NCBI RefSeq assembly: GCF_007744675.1
Contig: NZ_CP036269.1
Location: forward strand, 620,001-684,000
DNA: 64,000 bases
DNA from: Gimesia alba
GTDB lineage: Bacteria; Planctomycetota; Planctomycetia; Planctomycetales; Planctomycetaceae
Reading direction: 5' to 3'
Shown here: in pieces, positions 8,894 to 17,373 of the stretch
Layout: every line of letters begins with the position of its first letter
Numbering within the stretch: position 1 is the first letter of the stretch
Program-made: the position numbers and the translations under genes
Notes under the pieces: model-generated
Database searches by the model: none
What the model saw: only the letters and a program-made list of their open reading frames with translations
What the model was told of the DNA's origin: nothing

Positions 8894-10858
8894 TTATGGT
8901 AATTTCCAGTTACTGTCAAAGAGTTCTGCCCAGACAGTTTCATTTTCATAGGTGCCATCTTTTGATTTCTTAAACTGAATCACGGCGATGTCTCCCAGTT
9001 TGGGGAAAAGCCAGGAATTGGAAGCCAGAAAATCCTTTTCATGCATCGTGTGTCCGGAGTTGATGACTACATAACGAGCGGGGTTTAACGGGTTCGGATA
9101 GATCAGAGCAACGCCATGATTTTTGGTGTCGTAGCTTTTTCCGTTCACGGTAATCTGATCTGGGGTCCATTCGATGGGCAGGTCTTCGACGACTTTGGCG
9201 ATCAAGGCATTCGAACCCGGGTCACCAAATAGAATCAGGTTTTTGTCAGCGATGATCTGATCCGTGACCTGAGTGTCTTTGATGACAGGGACTTTCGCTC
9301 GCAGCCATTTGTCGAACTCTTTTTCAAATAATGTGAGTACTGATTTTGACCAGGAATTGAGTTCGGGCTCCCAAGGAGAGCTGGTGCCTGTGACGCATAC
9401 AAAGGGGAGTGTAAACGCGTCATCAATCGGGCCTTGCAGATTGTGTCGTTTTCGCTGGTTCGGATTTTCGATGAAGGTTTTTGAGTCTTCATATTTCAGA
9501 ACATCCCAGCCGCTGTTGCTTTTCACGTAATAAACCTGAGGCAATAGCCCATTGGCGGCCGATTCCAGTGGAAGCAGCGTGCCATCCAGTTCCACTTTGG
9601 CAGCCACATTGCGCGCGAGGGAAAGAGCAGCGACATTTTCTGTCGTCAGTTGCAGATTGCCTGATTCGTCGTCGATACCCCCTTCAACGATTGTGGGTTC
9701 ATACATTTCATCGAGTTCTTCAATCGTCAGCCATTCGCACTCATTGAATTTGGGGGTATACGTGATAAAGCGAATCTGTTTTCTTCCGGGCCAGGCAGGG
9801 CGTCCCTGTTTTGAATGGTTCAGAAGGTCAGCGAGAAAATCCTGATAAGCGGGCATGCGTGATTGATGCGCTGCCTCCGGGCTGATATACAGCGGAATTT
9901 CGATATCCAGGTCTTTCGCTTTTTCAACCATCCGTGTGCTGGAGACGAGTTGTTTATCTTTTCCGCCCCCATAGGTCACAACAGGGACATCGGCGGCATT
10001 CAGGGCGTAGTCGATGGAATCATAAATGTGCAGTGTTTTGTGCTGATAGTGCGGAAGTTTTTCTTTGTAGTTTTGATACTGATAAAAGTCGACGAATCCG
10101 GCACCGGGTCCGACGCCGCACCAGAGCGAAGGGTAATGCAGTCCCAGATGCCAGGCGCCTGCGCCTCCCATGGAGAAGCCGCGAAGTGTAATTCGTTTCT
10201 TGTCGATCAGGTGACGTTTTTTGACATCATCAATGGCTTCATGTACGTCGACTTCGCCGCTCCAGCGCCAGCCATTATCGGTGCGGCCAAACGGATCCAG
10301 ATGCAACCAGTCGTGATCTTTTCGCGGTCCTCTGCCGTTAGGACGCGTTAGAAAGAAGACTTCGTTGCGTTTGCCGCCTCGGCCATGCAGTTCAACGTGG
10401 AGCGGCCAGCGATGGCTGGACTTTTCTTTAAAGTCTGCGGGAAAGGTGAGCGCATAGGGTTGAACAGAACCGTCGATTTTTGAGTAGTAACCGAAGATGA
10501 CCGTTCCCGTCTGCTGTGTCCACTCCGGTTTGCCTACTTGCAGTTGCTGTGCTCGTTTTTGCCCCGTTTCCAGAATCTGAAATGTGTCTTTGACATACTG
10601 CGGTTTGTAAAATTCGTTATGTCGCAAAATCCATTCGGCGGCCTTCGCATAAACTTCGACATCTGCCAGAAGCGACTTTTTGATTTTGGGATTCTGCTTG
10701 AGGTCCTTGATTTGTTTCTGCAGATCCTGAAGCTGCTGTTCCAGTTTGGCGCGATCTTCTGGAGCAGGCTCCTGTGCCTGTATCTGTGAAGGATTCGAAC
10801 AGAGTGAAAGGCCAACGATCAGAGCAACAAGAATCGGGAAACAGAAGAGGCGCTTCAT
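8894..10858 (-). CDS. Secreted alpha/beta-hydrolase (esterase/peptidase-like)
   Basis: A 654-residue protein starting MKRLFCFPILVALIVGLS, a classical signal peptide with a likely cleavage after QIQAQ. The same frame is open 39 codons further upstream, but the signal peptide fixes the start at 10858. A helical region (about 30-110, rich in Gln/Lys) is followed by an alpha/beta-hydrolase domain. That domain shows HVELHGRGG (oxyanion region), GFSMGGAGAWHLGLHYP (nucleophile elbow Gly-x-Ser-x-Gly), VPVVTYGGGKD (acid) and EAAHQS (His). The C-terminal ~250 residues form a second domain of unknown role. It resembles PHB-depolymerase/prolyl-oligopeptidase-type esterases. Substrate unknown. Confidence 0.78.
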   Translation of the reverse strand: MKRLFCFPILVALIVGLSLCSNPSQIQAQEPAPEDRAKLEQQLQDLQKQIKDLKQNPKIKKSLLADVEVYAKAAEWILRHNEFYKPQYVKDTFQILETGQKRAQQLQVGKPEWTQQTGTVIFGYYSKIDGSVQPYALTFPADFKEKSSHRWPLHVELHGRGGKRNEVFFLTRPNGRGPRKDHDWLHLDPFGRTDNGWRWSGEVDVHEAIDDVKKRHLIDKKRITLRGFSMGGAGAWHLGLHYPSLWCGVGPGAGFVDFYQYQNYKEKLPHYQHKTLHIYDSIDYALNAADVPVVTYGGGKDKQLVSSTRMVEKAKDLDIEIPLYISPEAAHQSRMPAYQDFLADLLNHSKQGRPAWPGRKQIRFITYTPKFNECEWLTIEELDEMYEPTIVEGGIDDESGNLQLTTENVAALSLARNVAAKVELDGTLLPLESAANGLLPQVYYVKSNSGWDVLKYEDSKTFIENPNQRKRHNLQGPIDDAFTLPFVCVTGTSSPWEPELNSWSKSVLTLFEKEFDKWLRAKVPVIKDTQVTDQIIADKNLILFGDPGSNALIAKVVEDLPIEWTPDQITVNGKSYDTKNHGVALIYPNPLNPARYVVINSGHTMHEKDFLASNSWLFPKLGDIAVIQFKKSKDGTYENETVWAELFDSNWKLP

Positions 10859-11001
10859 GGTGGAGTCCTGATAATGAATAGGAGTGTTTCTCAACGAAAC
10901 AAAACAGCAAATGACTGACGGCCCGAAAGGAGGGCGGTGGTCACACTTAGACCGAACCGCCTGATCGGGAAACATGAGAGCAGGTGCTAGAGCGCATCAC
11001 A

Positions 11002-11067
11002 TTTTACTATAGCGTGCCTCAATCTAATATACTTGGTCCAAATAGCCTTGGAGACGCTACAGTAAAA
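11002..11067. repeat. Imperfect inverted repeat (14-bp arms)
   Basis: The left arm TTTTACTATAGCGT (11002-11015) and the right arm ACGCTACAGTAAAA (11054-11067) are inverted copies with 13 of 14 positions matching, separated by 38 bp. Further out, CTAGA-type motifs occur near both ends (about 10988 and 11080). It sits in the gap between the SLC13 gene stop and the esterase start, both on the minus strand. It could fold into a long-loop hairpin, or be the terminal repeats of a small non-autonomous element. I saw no second copy in the window. Confidence 0.5.
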
Positions 11068-11092
11068 CTGGACACAGTCTAGAGCTAGATTA

Positions 11093-12868
11093 TCACGGAT
11101 GGAAGGGCCAGGCAAGAGGTACGATGATCACGGTGAGGATCCAGACGATCAAAGTCAGTGGGCCGCCGATACGAAGATAGTCAGCATATTTATACCCACC
11201 AGGGCCGAAGACCATCATATTGGTCTGGTAGCCAATGGGGGTGGCAAAGCAGGCTGCTGCCGAGATGATCAGGGTGATCACAAACGGCATGAGATTGACA
11301 TCGAGCGATGCTGCTGCGGCAACGGTGATGGGAAAAATCAGCGTAGCGGTTGCTTTTGCGGTAATCAGGTTCGTGAAGATCAAGGTGATTAACGACAGAA
11401 TTGCCAGCACGATTAACGGGCTGTTATTTGCCACGCCGATGAAGGTGGACGCAATCAGATTCGCGGCTCCGGAATTTTCAATGGCCCGACCAATTCCCAG
11501 TCCGGCGGCGATGGTAATCAACACGCCCCAGTCGATGGAGCGTTTGGCTTCGGTTGCACTGCAGCAGCGTGTGGCCGTCATCAGCCCGGCAGCGACCATG
11601 GCGGCGACGATCATTTTAACATTGAAGAAGGCCACCATCACAATCATCGCCAGCAAGATCGTACGGGCAATCCAGGCTCTTTCGTGGCGCGGCGGTGTGG
11701 AATCTTCCACCTGACTGACGAGGAAAAATTCGCGAGAATTTCGTTGCTGATCAATGAAAGAAGGATGTGCTTCGATCAGCAGGGTATCGCCGCGCTGGAG
11801 TTCAATGTCACCAATTTTTTTGTTGATCCGCTGACCGTTGCGTGCCACGGCGATCACGGCGGCATTATAGTTGGAGCGAAATTTTGCCGTGCGAATCGAC
11901 ATATTGATGAATCGAAAACTGTCAGAGACAACGGCTTCTATTAGGCAACGCTCCGAGCGGGGGCCAGACAGTTTAAAGAGCTGATCGGTGGCTGGTTTGA
12001 GTCCGGGGATTTTTTGCAGGTCGATGACTGACTCTACGACGCCGACAAACACGAGCTGGTCGTTGGCGGCGAGACGTTCATTCGAAGAAACAGCGGCGAT
12101 CACAGTATCCTGCCGGTCGATTTCCATCAGGTACATGCCTGGCAGGTGACGCAAGCCAGCCTGTTCGATTGTTTTGCCAATGAGCGGGCAGCCTGGTTCG
12201 ACCACCATTTCGACGGTATATTCCCGCGGGTCATCCATGGGAGTGATTGCCGGTTTGCGTTCGGGAAGTAACCAGCGGGAACAGATCAACAAGTAGATCA
12301 GGCCAGCAATCATCACGGGGACACCAACCCAGGCAACTTCAAACATGGAGAGGCCAGGGTGATTGTCGTGCTCTTGCAGTAATCCGTCGACCACCAGCGT
12401 GGTACTCGTACCGACCAGCGTGCATAAGCCGCCGAGAATGGCTGCGTAACTTAAAGGGAGCATCAGGTGCGAAACCGAGATCCGCATTTTCTTGGCCCAG
12501 TCAGATATGACGGGCATCATCATTGCGACGACAGGCGTGTTATTGAGAAACGCGCTTAAGACAGCCGAGGGGAGCATCACGCGCGACTGGGCATCGGTCA
12601 GCGACTTAGGGTGGCCGAGCAGTTGTTGACCGGTAAAGGCAAAGCCGCCAGTCTGGCGAATCCCTTCACTCACGACAAACAGGAACGCGACAGCGATCAG
12701 GCCTTCATTGGCAAAGCCGGCGACGGCATCTTTGGCTTCGACTACACCGGTGATAACCAGTATGGTGAGCCCGCCCATGAGAATCGTATCAGCACCGGCA
12801 CGTAGAAACGTGAGAGAGCCAATGACTCCTCCCAATACCAGGAACGTTACTACAATTTGCCAGTCCAT
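11093..12868 (-). CDS. SLC13-type anion permease with two RCK_C (TrkA-C) domains
   Basis: A 591-residue integral membrane protein. About five hydrophobic segments lie before residue 200 and about six after residue 400, the split layout of the divalent anion:sodium symporter (SLC13/DASS) family. Between them are two soluble TrkA-C/RCK_C repeats (about 215-380), each with a GCPLIGKTIEQAGLR-type or VVSDSFRFINMSIR-type motif and a DQLVFVG or GDTLLIEA end. The motifs FLNNTPVVAMMMPV and GTSTTLVV match the conserved SLC13 loops. Family members carry sulfate, phosphate or dicarboxylates. The next gene upstream, 45 bp away, encodes a CysQ-type phosphatase, which makes sulfate the best guess. Confidence 0.88.
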   Translation of the reverse strand: MDWQIVVTFLVLGGVIGSLTFLRAGADTILMGGLTILVITGVVEAKDAVAGFANEGLIAVAFLFVVSEGIRQTGGFAFTGQQLLGHPKSLTDAQSRVMLPSAVLSAFLNNTPVVAMMMPVISDWAKKMRISVSHLMLPLSYAAILGGLCTLVGTSTTLVVDGLLQEHDNHPGLSMFEVAWVGVPVMIAGLIYLLICSRWLLPERKPAITPMDDPREYTVEMVVEPGCPLIGKTIEQAGLRHLPGMYLMEIDRQDTVIAAVSSNERLAANDQLVFVGVVESVIDLQKIPGLKPATDQLFKLSGPRSERCLIEAVVSDSFRFINMSIRTAKFRSNYNAAVIAVARNGQRINKKIGDIELQRGDTLLIEAHPSFIDQQRNSREFFLVSQVEDSTPPRHERAWIARTILLAMIVMVAFFNVKMIVAAMVAAGLMTATRCCSATEAKRSIDWGVLITIAAGLGIGRAIENSGAANLIASTFIGVANNSPLIVLAILSLITLIFTNLITAKATATLIFPITVAAAASLDVNLMPFVITLIISAAACFATPIGYQTNMMVFGPGGYKYADYLRIGGPLTLIVWILTVIIVPLAWPFHP

Positions 12869-12913
12869 GTCGGTTCAAAAATTCATCAACAATACGAAAG
12901 TGAAAGCCGGCGG

Positions 12914-13912
12914 CTATTCATTGATTGCCAGTTCACCCAGAGTTTGAATCAACTCCTGATGAAGAGGTCCATTGGTCACGATGACTCCCTGATTGTTTTT
13001 CAATTCGTAGCCCTGATCAAATTCCAGTGGCTTGCCAGTGATATCCGTCACGGTGCCGCCCGCCTCCTGTACCAGGAGTACTCCGGCAGCGTGGTCCCAG
13101 ATTTTTTCGCGATAACCAACGCGGGTTGGCAGCCGCATGTAAATATCGGCATTGCCCTGAGCAACGACGGCATACTTGGCCTGACTGTCGAGTCTTCTGG
13201 GTTCTTTCTCAATGTCCAGTTTTTCTGCAACCTGCTGTGAATGTCCGTGCGAGCTGTGTCCCGATTCGACCGATTCACAAAAGCGTGATTGTGAGAAGTC
13301 ATCAGTGGTGGTGACTCGAATCGGAAATGCTGCCTGCTCCTGATCCTGATTCAGGGGAATCGCAAAAGCGCCCTGGCCGGCGACAGCGTAGTACAGTGTT
13401 CCCGTGACCGTTTCATCAATCGGGAAAGGCATGTTGGGGCAACCTAAGATGCCGAGCACAATCTTTCCGTCGACAATTAAGGCCAGTGAAACAGCATACT
13501 GTTCTTTGCGTAAAAACCCTTTGGTTCCGTCGATGGGATCCAGAGTCCAGAAACGGCTGCTATACTCTTTGGCGCCCCCCTGATCGATCCAGCGGCAGAC
13601 ATTTTCAGGAGAGGTTTCCGGAATTTGCGCCGCATTGAGTTCGGCGACAATCATTTCCAGGAACGCGCGATTTTCTTCCAGACGTAACTCAGCAGCATCT
13701 TCTTCGCCGATGATGGGGTCTTGTGGAAATGTCTCGTTGAGTGCCCGGCAGATGACGGCCTGGCTGCTGAAATCTGCAATTGTTACCGGGCTTTTGTCTT
13801 TTTTTTCCAGAACTTCATCAGTGATCGCTGCTTGTACAGAGCGGCAAATTTGAGAGGCCTGTTTGACTGCTGACAGAGCAATCTCTAATTCCCATTGAAA
13901 TGGTGTCGTCAT
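12914..13912 (-). CDS. 3'(2'),5'-bisphosphate nucleotidase (CysQ/HAL2-like)
   Basis: A 332-residue member of the inositol monophosphatase superfamily. All metal-site motifs are present: DPIIGEEDAAELR, then WTLDPIDGTKGFLR (the D-P-I-D-G-T signature), and WDHAAGVLLVQEAGG near the C-terminus. The GTKGF form, an insertion before the second motif and the overall length fit the 3'-phosphoadenosine 5'-phosphate phosphatases. These clear PAP made during sulfate activation, acting with Mg2+ and typically inhibited by Li+ and Na+. It is encoded 45 bp upstream of the SLC13 permease on the same strand, consistent with a sulfur-uptake unit. An inositol monophosphatase proper would usually be shorter (~260 residues). 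Confidence 0.88.
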   Translation of the reverse strand: MTTPFQWELEIALSAVKQASQICRSVQAAITDEVLEKKDKSPVTIADFSSQAVICRALNETFPQDPIIGEEDAAELRLEENRAFLEMIVAELNAAQIPETSPENVCRWIDQGGAKEYSSRFWTLDPIDGTKGFLRKEQYAVSLALIVDGKIVLGILGCPNMPFPIDETVTGTLYYAVAGQGAFAIPLNQDQEQAAFPIRVTTTDDFSQSRFCESVESGHSSHGHSQQVAEKLDIEKEPRRLDSQAKYAVVAQGNADIYMRLPTRVGYREKIWDHAAGVLLVQEAGGTVTDITGKPLEFDQGYELKNNQGVIVTNGPLHQELIQTLGELAINE

Positions 13913-14011
13913 AATAGTGCATCATTCACTGAGCTGGTATTGCTGCAGATTTCCAGAATTTGATGATGAAAGTTAATTCAAGCCATTACAAATAGCTTTG
14001 CTAGAGACTGG

Positions 14012-15058
14012 TCACAGTGGAAGCGTCACGGGTTCACTTTTTTGACAACTTAGTGCGACGGCTTCCGTAAACTCCATGTATTTGACGCCCGTCGCGAAGT
14101 CGGTGTGGTGGATGATTTCTTCTCCACGGATGGCTCCGATAAACTCTGCTTCGACGCGCCAGCCTCCCTGTTCTTCTTTCGGGATATGGAGTTCTTTCAG
14201 TTCGTCTTCCCCCATATGGCCGACAAAGATTTTTTCTTCCGGTGTGAAGTGAACTTTAATTGTTCCATGACTGCCATAGAGGTGGATCTGCAGGCCCGGG
14301 CCAAACAGAATCGAACCGCTTAAGTGGTAGATGGCGTTGGCGCCTCCTTGAAGTCTGCTGACGACTTGGACGCTATCAGGGATCGTTACATCGGCATTAC
14401 CCTGGCCTTGAGCGGAAGGCCGCTGTGGCTCGAAGATGGAACATTGAGCGAAGACCCGTTCTGTGGGAGGGGCCCAGCGACTCAAGGTCTCGTGCAAGAT
14501 TCCCATTGTCAGAACATTGTTGCCGCTGATTTCCTTGTCCTGTCGCCAATGCAATTTTTTGCTGTAATCCCAGAAGGAGTCGTCCGCTCCGACGACGACG
14601 ACTTCGCGTAGCGTTCCCAGATATTTTTGGGAGATCAGCTTGATGACTTCCTGGTTGTATTTTAAACCAAAGGGGCTGGGGACGATCTGTGCAATCAGAT
14701 CCGGGCGGGCCTGTGATACTTTGAGCATCTTTTTGGCTTCGTCCAGATTGCGTGCCATTCTGGCTTCAGTCAGAACGTGCTTGCCGGCTTCGAGGGCCAT
14801 GCAGGTAATCTCACAATGCAGATTGGGCCAGGTTCCGATCATCACTGCATCGATTTCAGGGTCTTCAACCAGTTCCTGCCAATGGGCATAGGTCTGTGGA
14901 ATAGCATATTTTCGGGCGACTTTTTCCGTCGACTCTGGTGTGGAATTCACGACGCCGACGATTTCGACATCTTCAATTGCTTGAAATCCCGGAATATGGC
15001 GACTTTTCGTATTTGCCCCTGCACCAACAATTCCAATACGGATCGTTTTTTTTCCCAT
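14012..15058 (-). CDS. Gfo/Idh/MocA family oxidoreductase
   Basis: A 348-residue NAD(P)-dependent oxidoreductase. The N-terminal Rossmann fold begins [20 protein letters not shown] with the GxGxx(N) nucleotide-binding loop. The family pattern [31 protein letters not shown] follows, including the loop before the EAGKHV motif. The C-terminal half is the alpha/beta dimerisation domain. The usual EKP at the active site reads EAR ([12 protein letters not shown]), so the catalytic Lys normally found in EKP is not at its usual place. Family members act on sugars and cyclitols. No signal peptide, so it is not one of the secreted planctomycete paralogues. It is probably transcribed alone. Confidence 0.88.
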   Translation of the reverse strand: MGKKTIRIGIVGAGANTKSRHIPGFQAIEDVEIVGVVNSTPESTEKVARKYAIPQTYAHWQELVEDPEIDAVMIGTWPNLHCEITCMALEAGKHVLTEARMARNLDEAKKMLKVSQARPDLIAQIVPSPFGLKYNQEVIKLISQKYLGTLREVVVVGADDSFWDYSKKLHWRQDKEISGNNVLTMGILHETLSRWAPPTERVFAQCSIFEPQRPSAQGQGNADVTIPDSVQVVSRLQGGANAIYHLSGSILFGPGLQIHLYGSHGTIKVHFTPEEKIFVGHMGEDELKELHIPKEEQGGWRVEAEFIGAIRGEEIIHHTDFATGVKYMEFTEAVALSCQKSEPVTLPL

Positions 15059-15290
15059 TAGTGTACGTCGTCCCGATATTCCAAGATGTTATTCAGATAG
15101 AAAGATTGTGGCTGGCTTTCAGCATTTTACCAGCCCGTTTCAGCGTATCCGACGATTCTAACGAGCAGAATTCTGGAGGACCATTCACACAAAACAAACA
15201 ATTACAGGTTCCCCAAATTCTCATTGGAAATTTGGTGTTTTGTGCCTGATTTAACACAATCGAACGCGAGCGGTACTGAAAATATGTATA

Positions 15291-16460
15291 TTACGCGGCG
15301 GATTTCTGCTGAGTTTCTGGCTGGATATGGCTCACAATGGATTTCGCAGCCTGGGCTGAAGCACCGGGAATCACAGTTTCATTATAGAGTGAAGTCAGTT
15401 TCGTACGGGCTCTTTCCAGCGAGAGGGGTGTACTGAGCCAGTCGTTGAAAATTGCCGAGATTTTGGCGACATCTTTTTCCGGTGACCCGACAGAGGGAAA
15501 TTCCGGCATCAATTCTTGATCCGCGATCAAGTTGGGGAGCGACATGTATTTGCAGGTTATCAGTAGATGGGCCAGGAAATACATCCCCCAGTGGCTGCGG
15601 TAAAGAACGACCGCCGGTGTTTTTCTTGCCAGCAGTTCCAGGCTGACCGAGCCTGAAACCATCAGGCAGCAGTCAGCCGCTTCAATGATTTCTGATGTCT
15701 TATTCAAATAGAGTTGGATTGGCAGGTCCGTGGCCTGTTCTTCCTGAATCAGGTTTTGACAGAGTTCAAAATGGGCCTGTCTGTAGCAGGCGACGGGGAA
15801 TGTCGCGTCGGGAAACAGCTCTGACAGTTGGCGGACCACTTGCAGCATGACGGGGAAATTACGGGTGAGCTCACTGGTTCGTGAACCGGGTAAAATGCCG
15901 ACGGTTTTCTTTTGGGACTGCGCGAGTTCACTCAGAACATTCTGGTCTAACGTTTTGGAGACGACTTCATCAAAGAATGGGTGGCCGATGTAATCAACTT
16001 TGACGCCTCGTGACTCGTACCACTGCTTTTCAAATTTTAAACCGGAGAGAATGTAGTCCACATTTTTACGCACGCGTCGAATTCTCCAGGGCGCCCAAGC
16101 CCAGAGTTGCGGAGGCAGGTAATAGAATACGGGAATGCCCAGCGCTTTTGCTTTTTTGGCGACCCACCAGTTGAAGCCGGGAAAATCAACAAGGACGACT
16201 GCATCGGGGCGTTCTGATTCGAGATACTGGCCAACCTGCTTGATGAGTTGGATGAATTTAAAGATCAGCGGCAGGACATTCAGAATTCCCATCACGGCAT
16301 AATCAGTGAGACGTACTTCCAGGTGGCAGCCAGCCTCCTGCATTTCCGGTCCACCGAACGCAGAGAAGCGGGCCTCCGGGCAGCGATTGCGAATTTCTTC
16401 AATCAAATGAGCGGTATGCTGGTCGCCGCTGGGTTCGCCCACTGAAAAAAACAGGTGCAT
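15291..16460 (-). CDS. lpxB: Lipid-A-disaccharide synthase
   Basis: A 389-residue LpxB. It begins MHLFFSVGEPSGDQHTAHLI, the conserved GE(P/A)SGD loop, followed by ARFSAFGGPEMQEAG and DYAVMGILNVLP. Further motifs include VLVDFPGFNWWVAKKAKALGIPVFYY and PPQLWAWAPWRIRRVRKNVD, GHPFFDE, VGILPGSRTSEL and the C-terminal nucleotide-sugar part with DCCLMVSGSVSLELLARKTPAVVLYR. It is a GT19 glycosyltransferase joining UDP-diacylglucosamine and lipid X at the inner face of the cytoplasmic membrane. Its presence supports a lipid A-containing outer membrane. It has no other lpx gene beside it. Confidence 0.96.
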   Translation of the reverse strand: MHLFFSVGEPSGDQHTAHLIEEIRNRCPEARFSAFGGPEMQEAGCHLEVRLTDYAVMGILNVLPLIFKFIQLIKQVGQYLESERPDAVVLVDFPGFNWWVAKKAKALGIPVFYYLPPQLWAWAPWRIRRVRKNVDYILSGLKFEKQWYESRGVKVDYIGHPFFDEVVSKTLDQNVLSELAQSQKKTVGILPGSRTSELTRNFPVMLQVVRQLSELFPDATFPVACYRQAHFELCQNLIQEEQATDLPIQLYLNKTSEIIEAADCCLMVSGSVSLELLARKTPAVVLYRSHWGMYFLAHLLITCKYMSLPNLIADQELMPEFPSVGSPEKDVAKISAIFNDWLSTPLSLERARTKLTSLYNETVIPGASAQAAKSIVSHIQPETQQKSAA

Positions 16461-16633
16461 CTGAAAGTCCTATCCAAGCTATTCAAGCGGTTCACAGGTA
16501 GACTGGAGTCGCGAATTGTATGCCATCATGATCCTCAAAACGGCATAAAGGTATGCGGAATAACAGTTTTTGGTCAACCCCGTTTTCAATGAATGTGCTT
16601 TGAGAGCGCGGATAGGGGACAGGAATGGAGTAA

Positions 16634-16669
16634 TAAAAAAAGCTCCCTGAAAACTGGTTTCAGGGAGCT
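16634..16669 (-). terminator. Intrinsic terminator downstream of rplU
   Basis: A 12-bp perfect stem: AGCTCCCTGAAA (16641-16652) pairs with TTTCAGGGAGCT (16658-16669) around a 5-base loop. On the minus strand the hairpin is followed at once by a run of seven T. It lies about 80 bp past the rplU stop, so it should end the rplU transcript before lpxB. Confidence 0.92.
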
Positions 16670-16748
16670 TGATTCTATGAGAGAACGTGCCGAGACCGGC
16701 AATTCCTACTGAGGAAGAATTGCTTGAACTGAGTTGAGCAAAAGGAGC

Positions 16749-17123
16749 TTAACCTTCCGCGGCAGCGGTTTCTTCTTCAGCAGATTCTTCAACAATTTCC
16801 AGTCCGGGGACGTTAATTGTTTTGATGAGAACCGTTGTGTATTTCTGGCGGTGTCCTGTGTGGCGACGTGAATTTTTTCGGCGTCGAAACTTTTGAATTT
16901 CGAGCTTTTCGCCTTTGAGTTCAGGATTTACGACTTCTGCTTCTACCGATGCGCCTTCGATCGTGGGAGCGCCGATGGCACTGGCTCCACCGCCGTTGGC
17001 CAGCAGAACGCTTTCGAAAGTAATGGCATCACCTTCGTTTGCTGTAGCACGGTAGTCGATTGTCAGGGTATCGCCTTCCTGAATCGTATATTGACGGCTG
17101 CCATCTTCGATTACTACAAACAT
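16749..17123 (-). CDS. rplU: 50S ribosomal protein L21
   Basis: A 124-residue L21. It begins MFVVIEDGSRQYTIQEGDTL, the family start, with FESVLLANGG, GAPTIEGASVEAEVV and the RNA-binding FRRRKNSRRHTGHRQKYTTVLI region near 75-100. It adds about 20 acidic C-terminal residues (EESAEEETAAAEG) beyond the usual ~103. The frame is open 24 codons upstream, but the start at 17123 is fixed by the family N-terminus and by AGAAGG at spacing 7. rpmA (L27) and obg, its usual partners, are not adjacent; the gene is followed instead by a strong terminator. The neighbour upstream is an RNase E/G gene. Confidence 0.96.
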   Translation of the reverse strand: MFVVIEDGSRQYTIQEGDTLTIDYRATANEGDAITFESVLLANGGGASAIGAPTIEGASVEAEVVNPELKGEKLEIQKFRRRKNSRRHTGHRQKYTTVLIKTINVPGLEIVEESAEEETAAAEG

Positions 17124-17373
17124 CCTCAAACCTTCTTTTCTTCTTACTCTTTGATCAATAAATGTGCTGAAGTCGGATTTGTGAATCAAAGTCAATCCGA
17201 GTCATATTCAGAATCAATTGCGCAATGCTATTGATAGTATATCGTTAAACACTTTTGCCTTTGCCGGTTAACTCGTGCCACGAGGGTAGCAAAGCGCAGA
17301 ACCTGTGCTGGTTACACGAATATCGAGCAGGGCATTGTAAAGTGTCACTTTTGAAATTTCGAGTCAGAAACGA

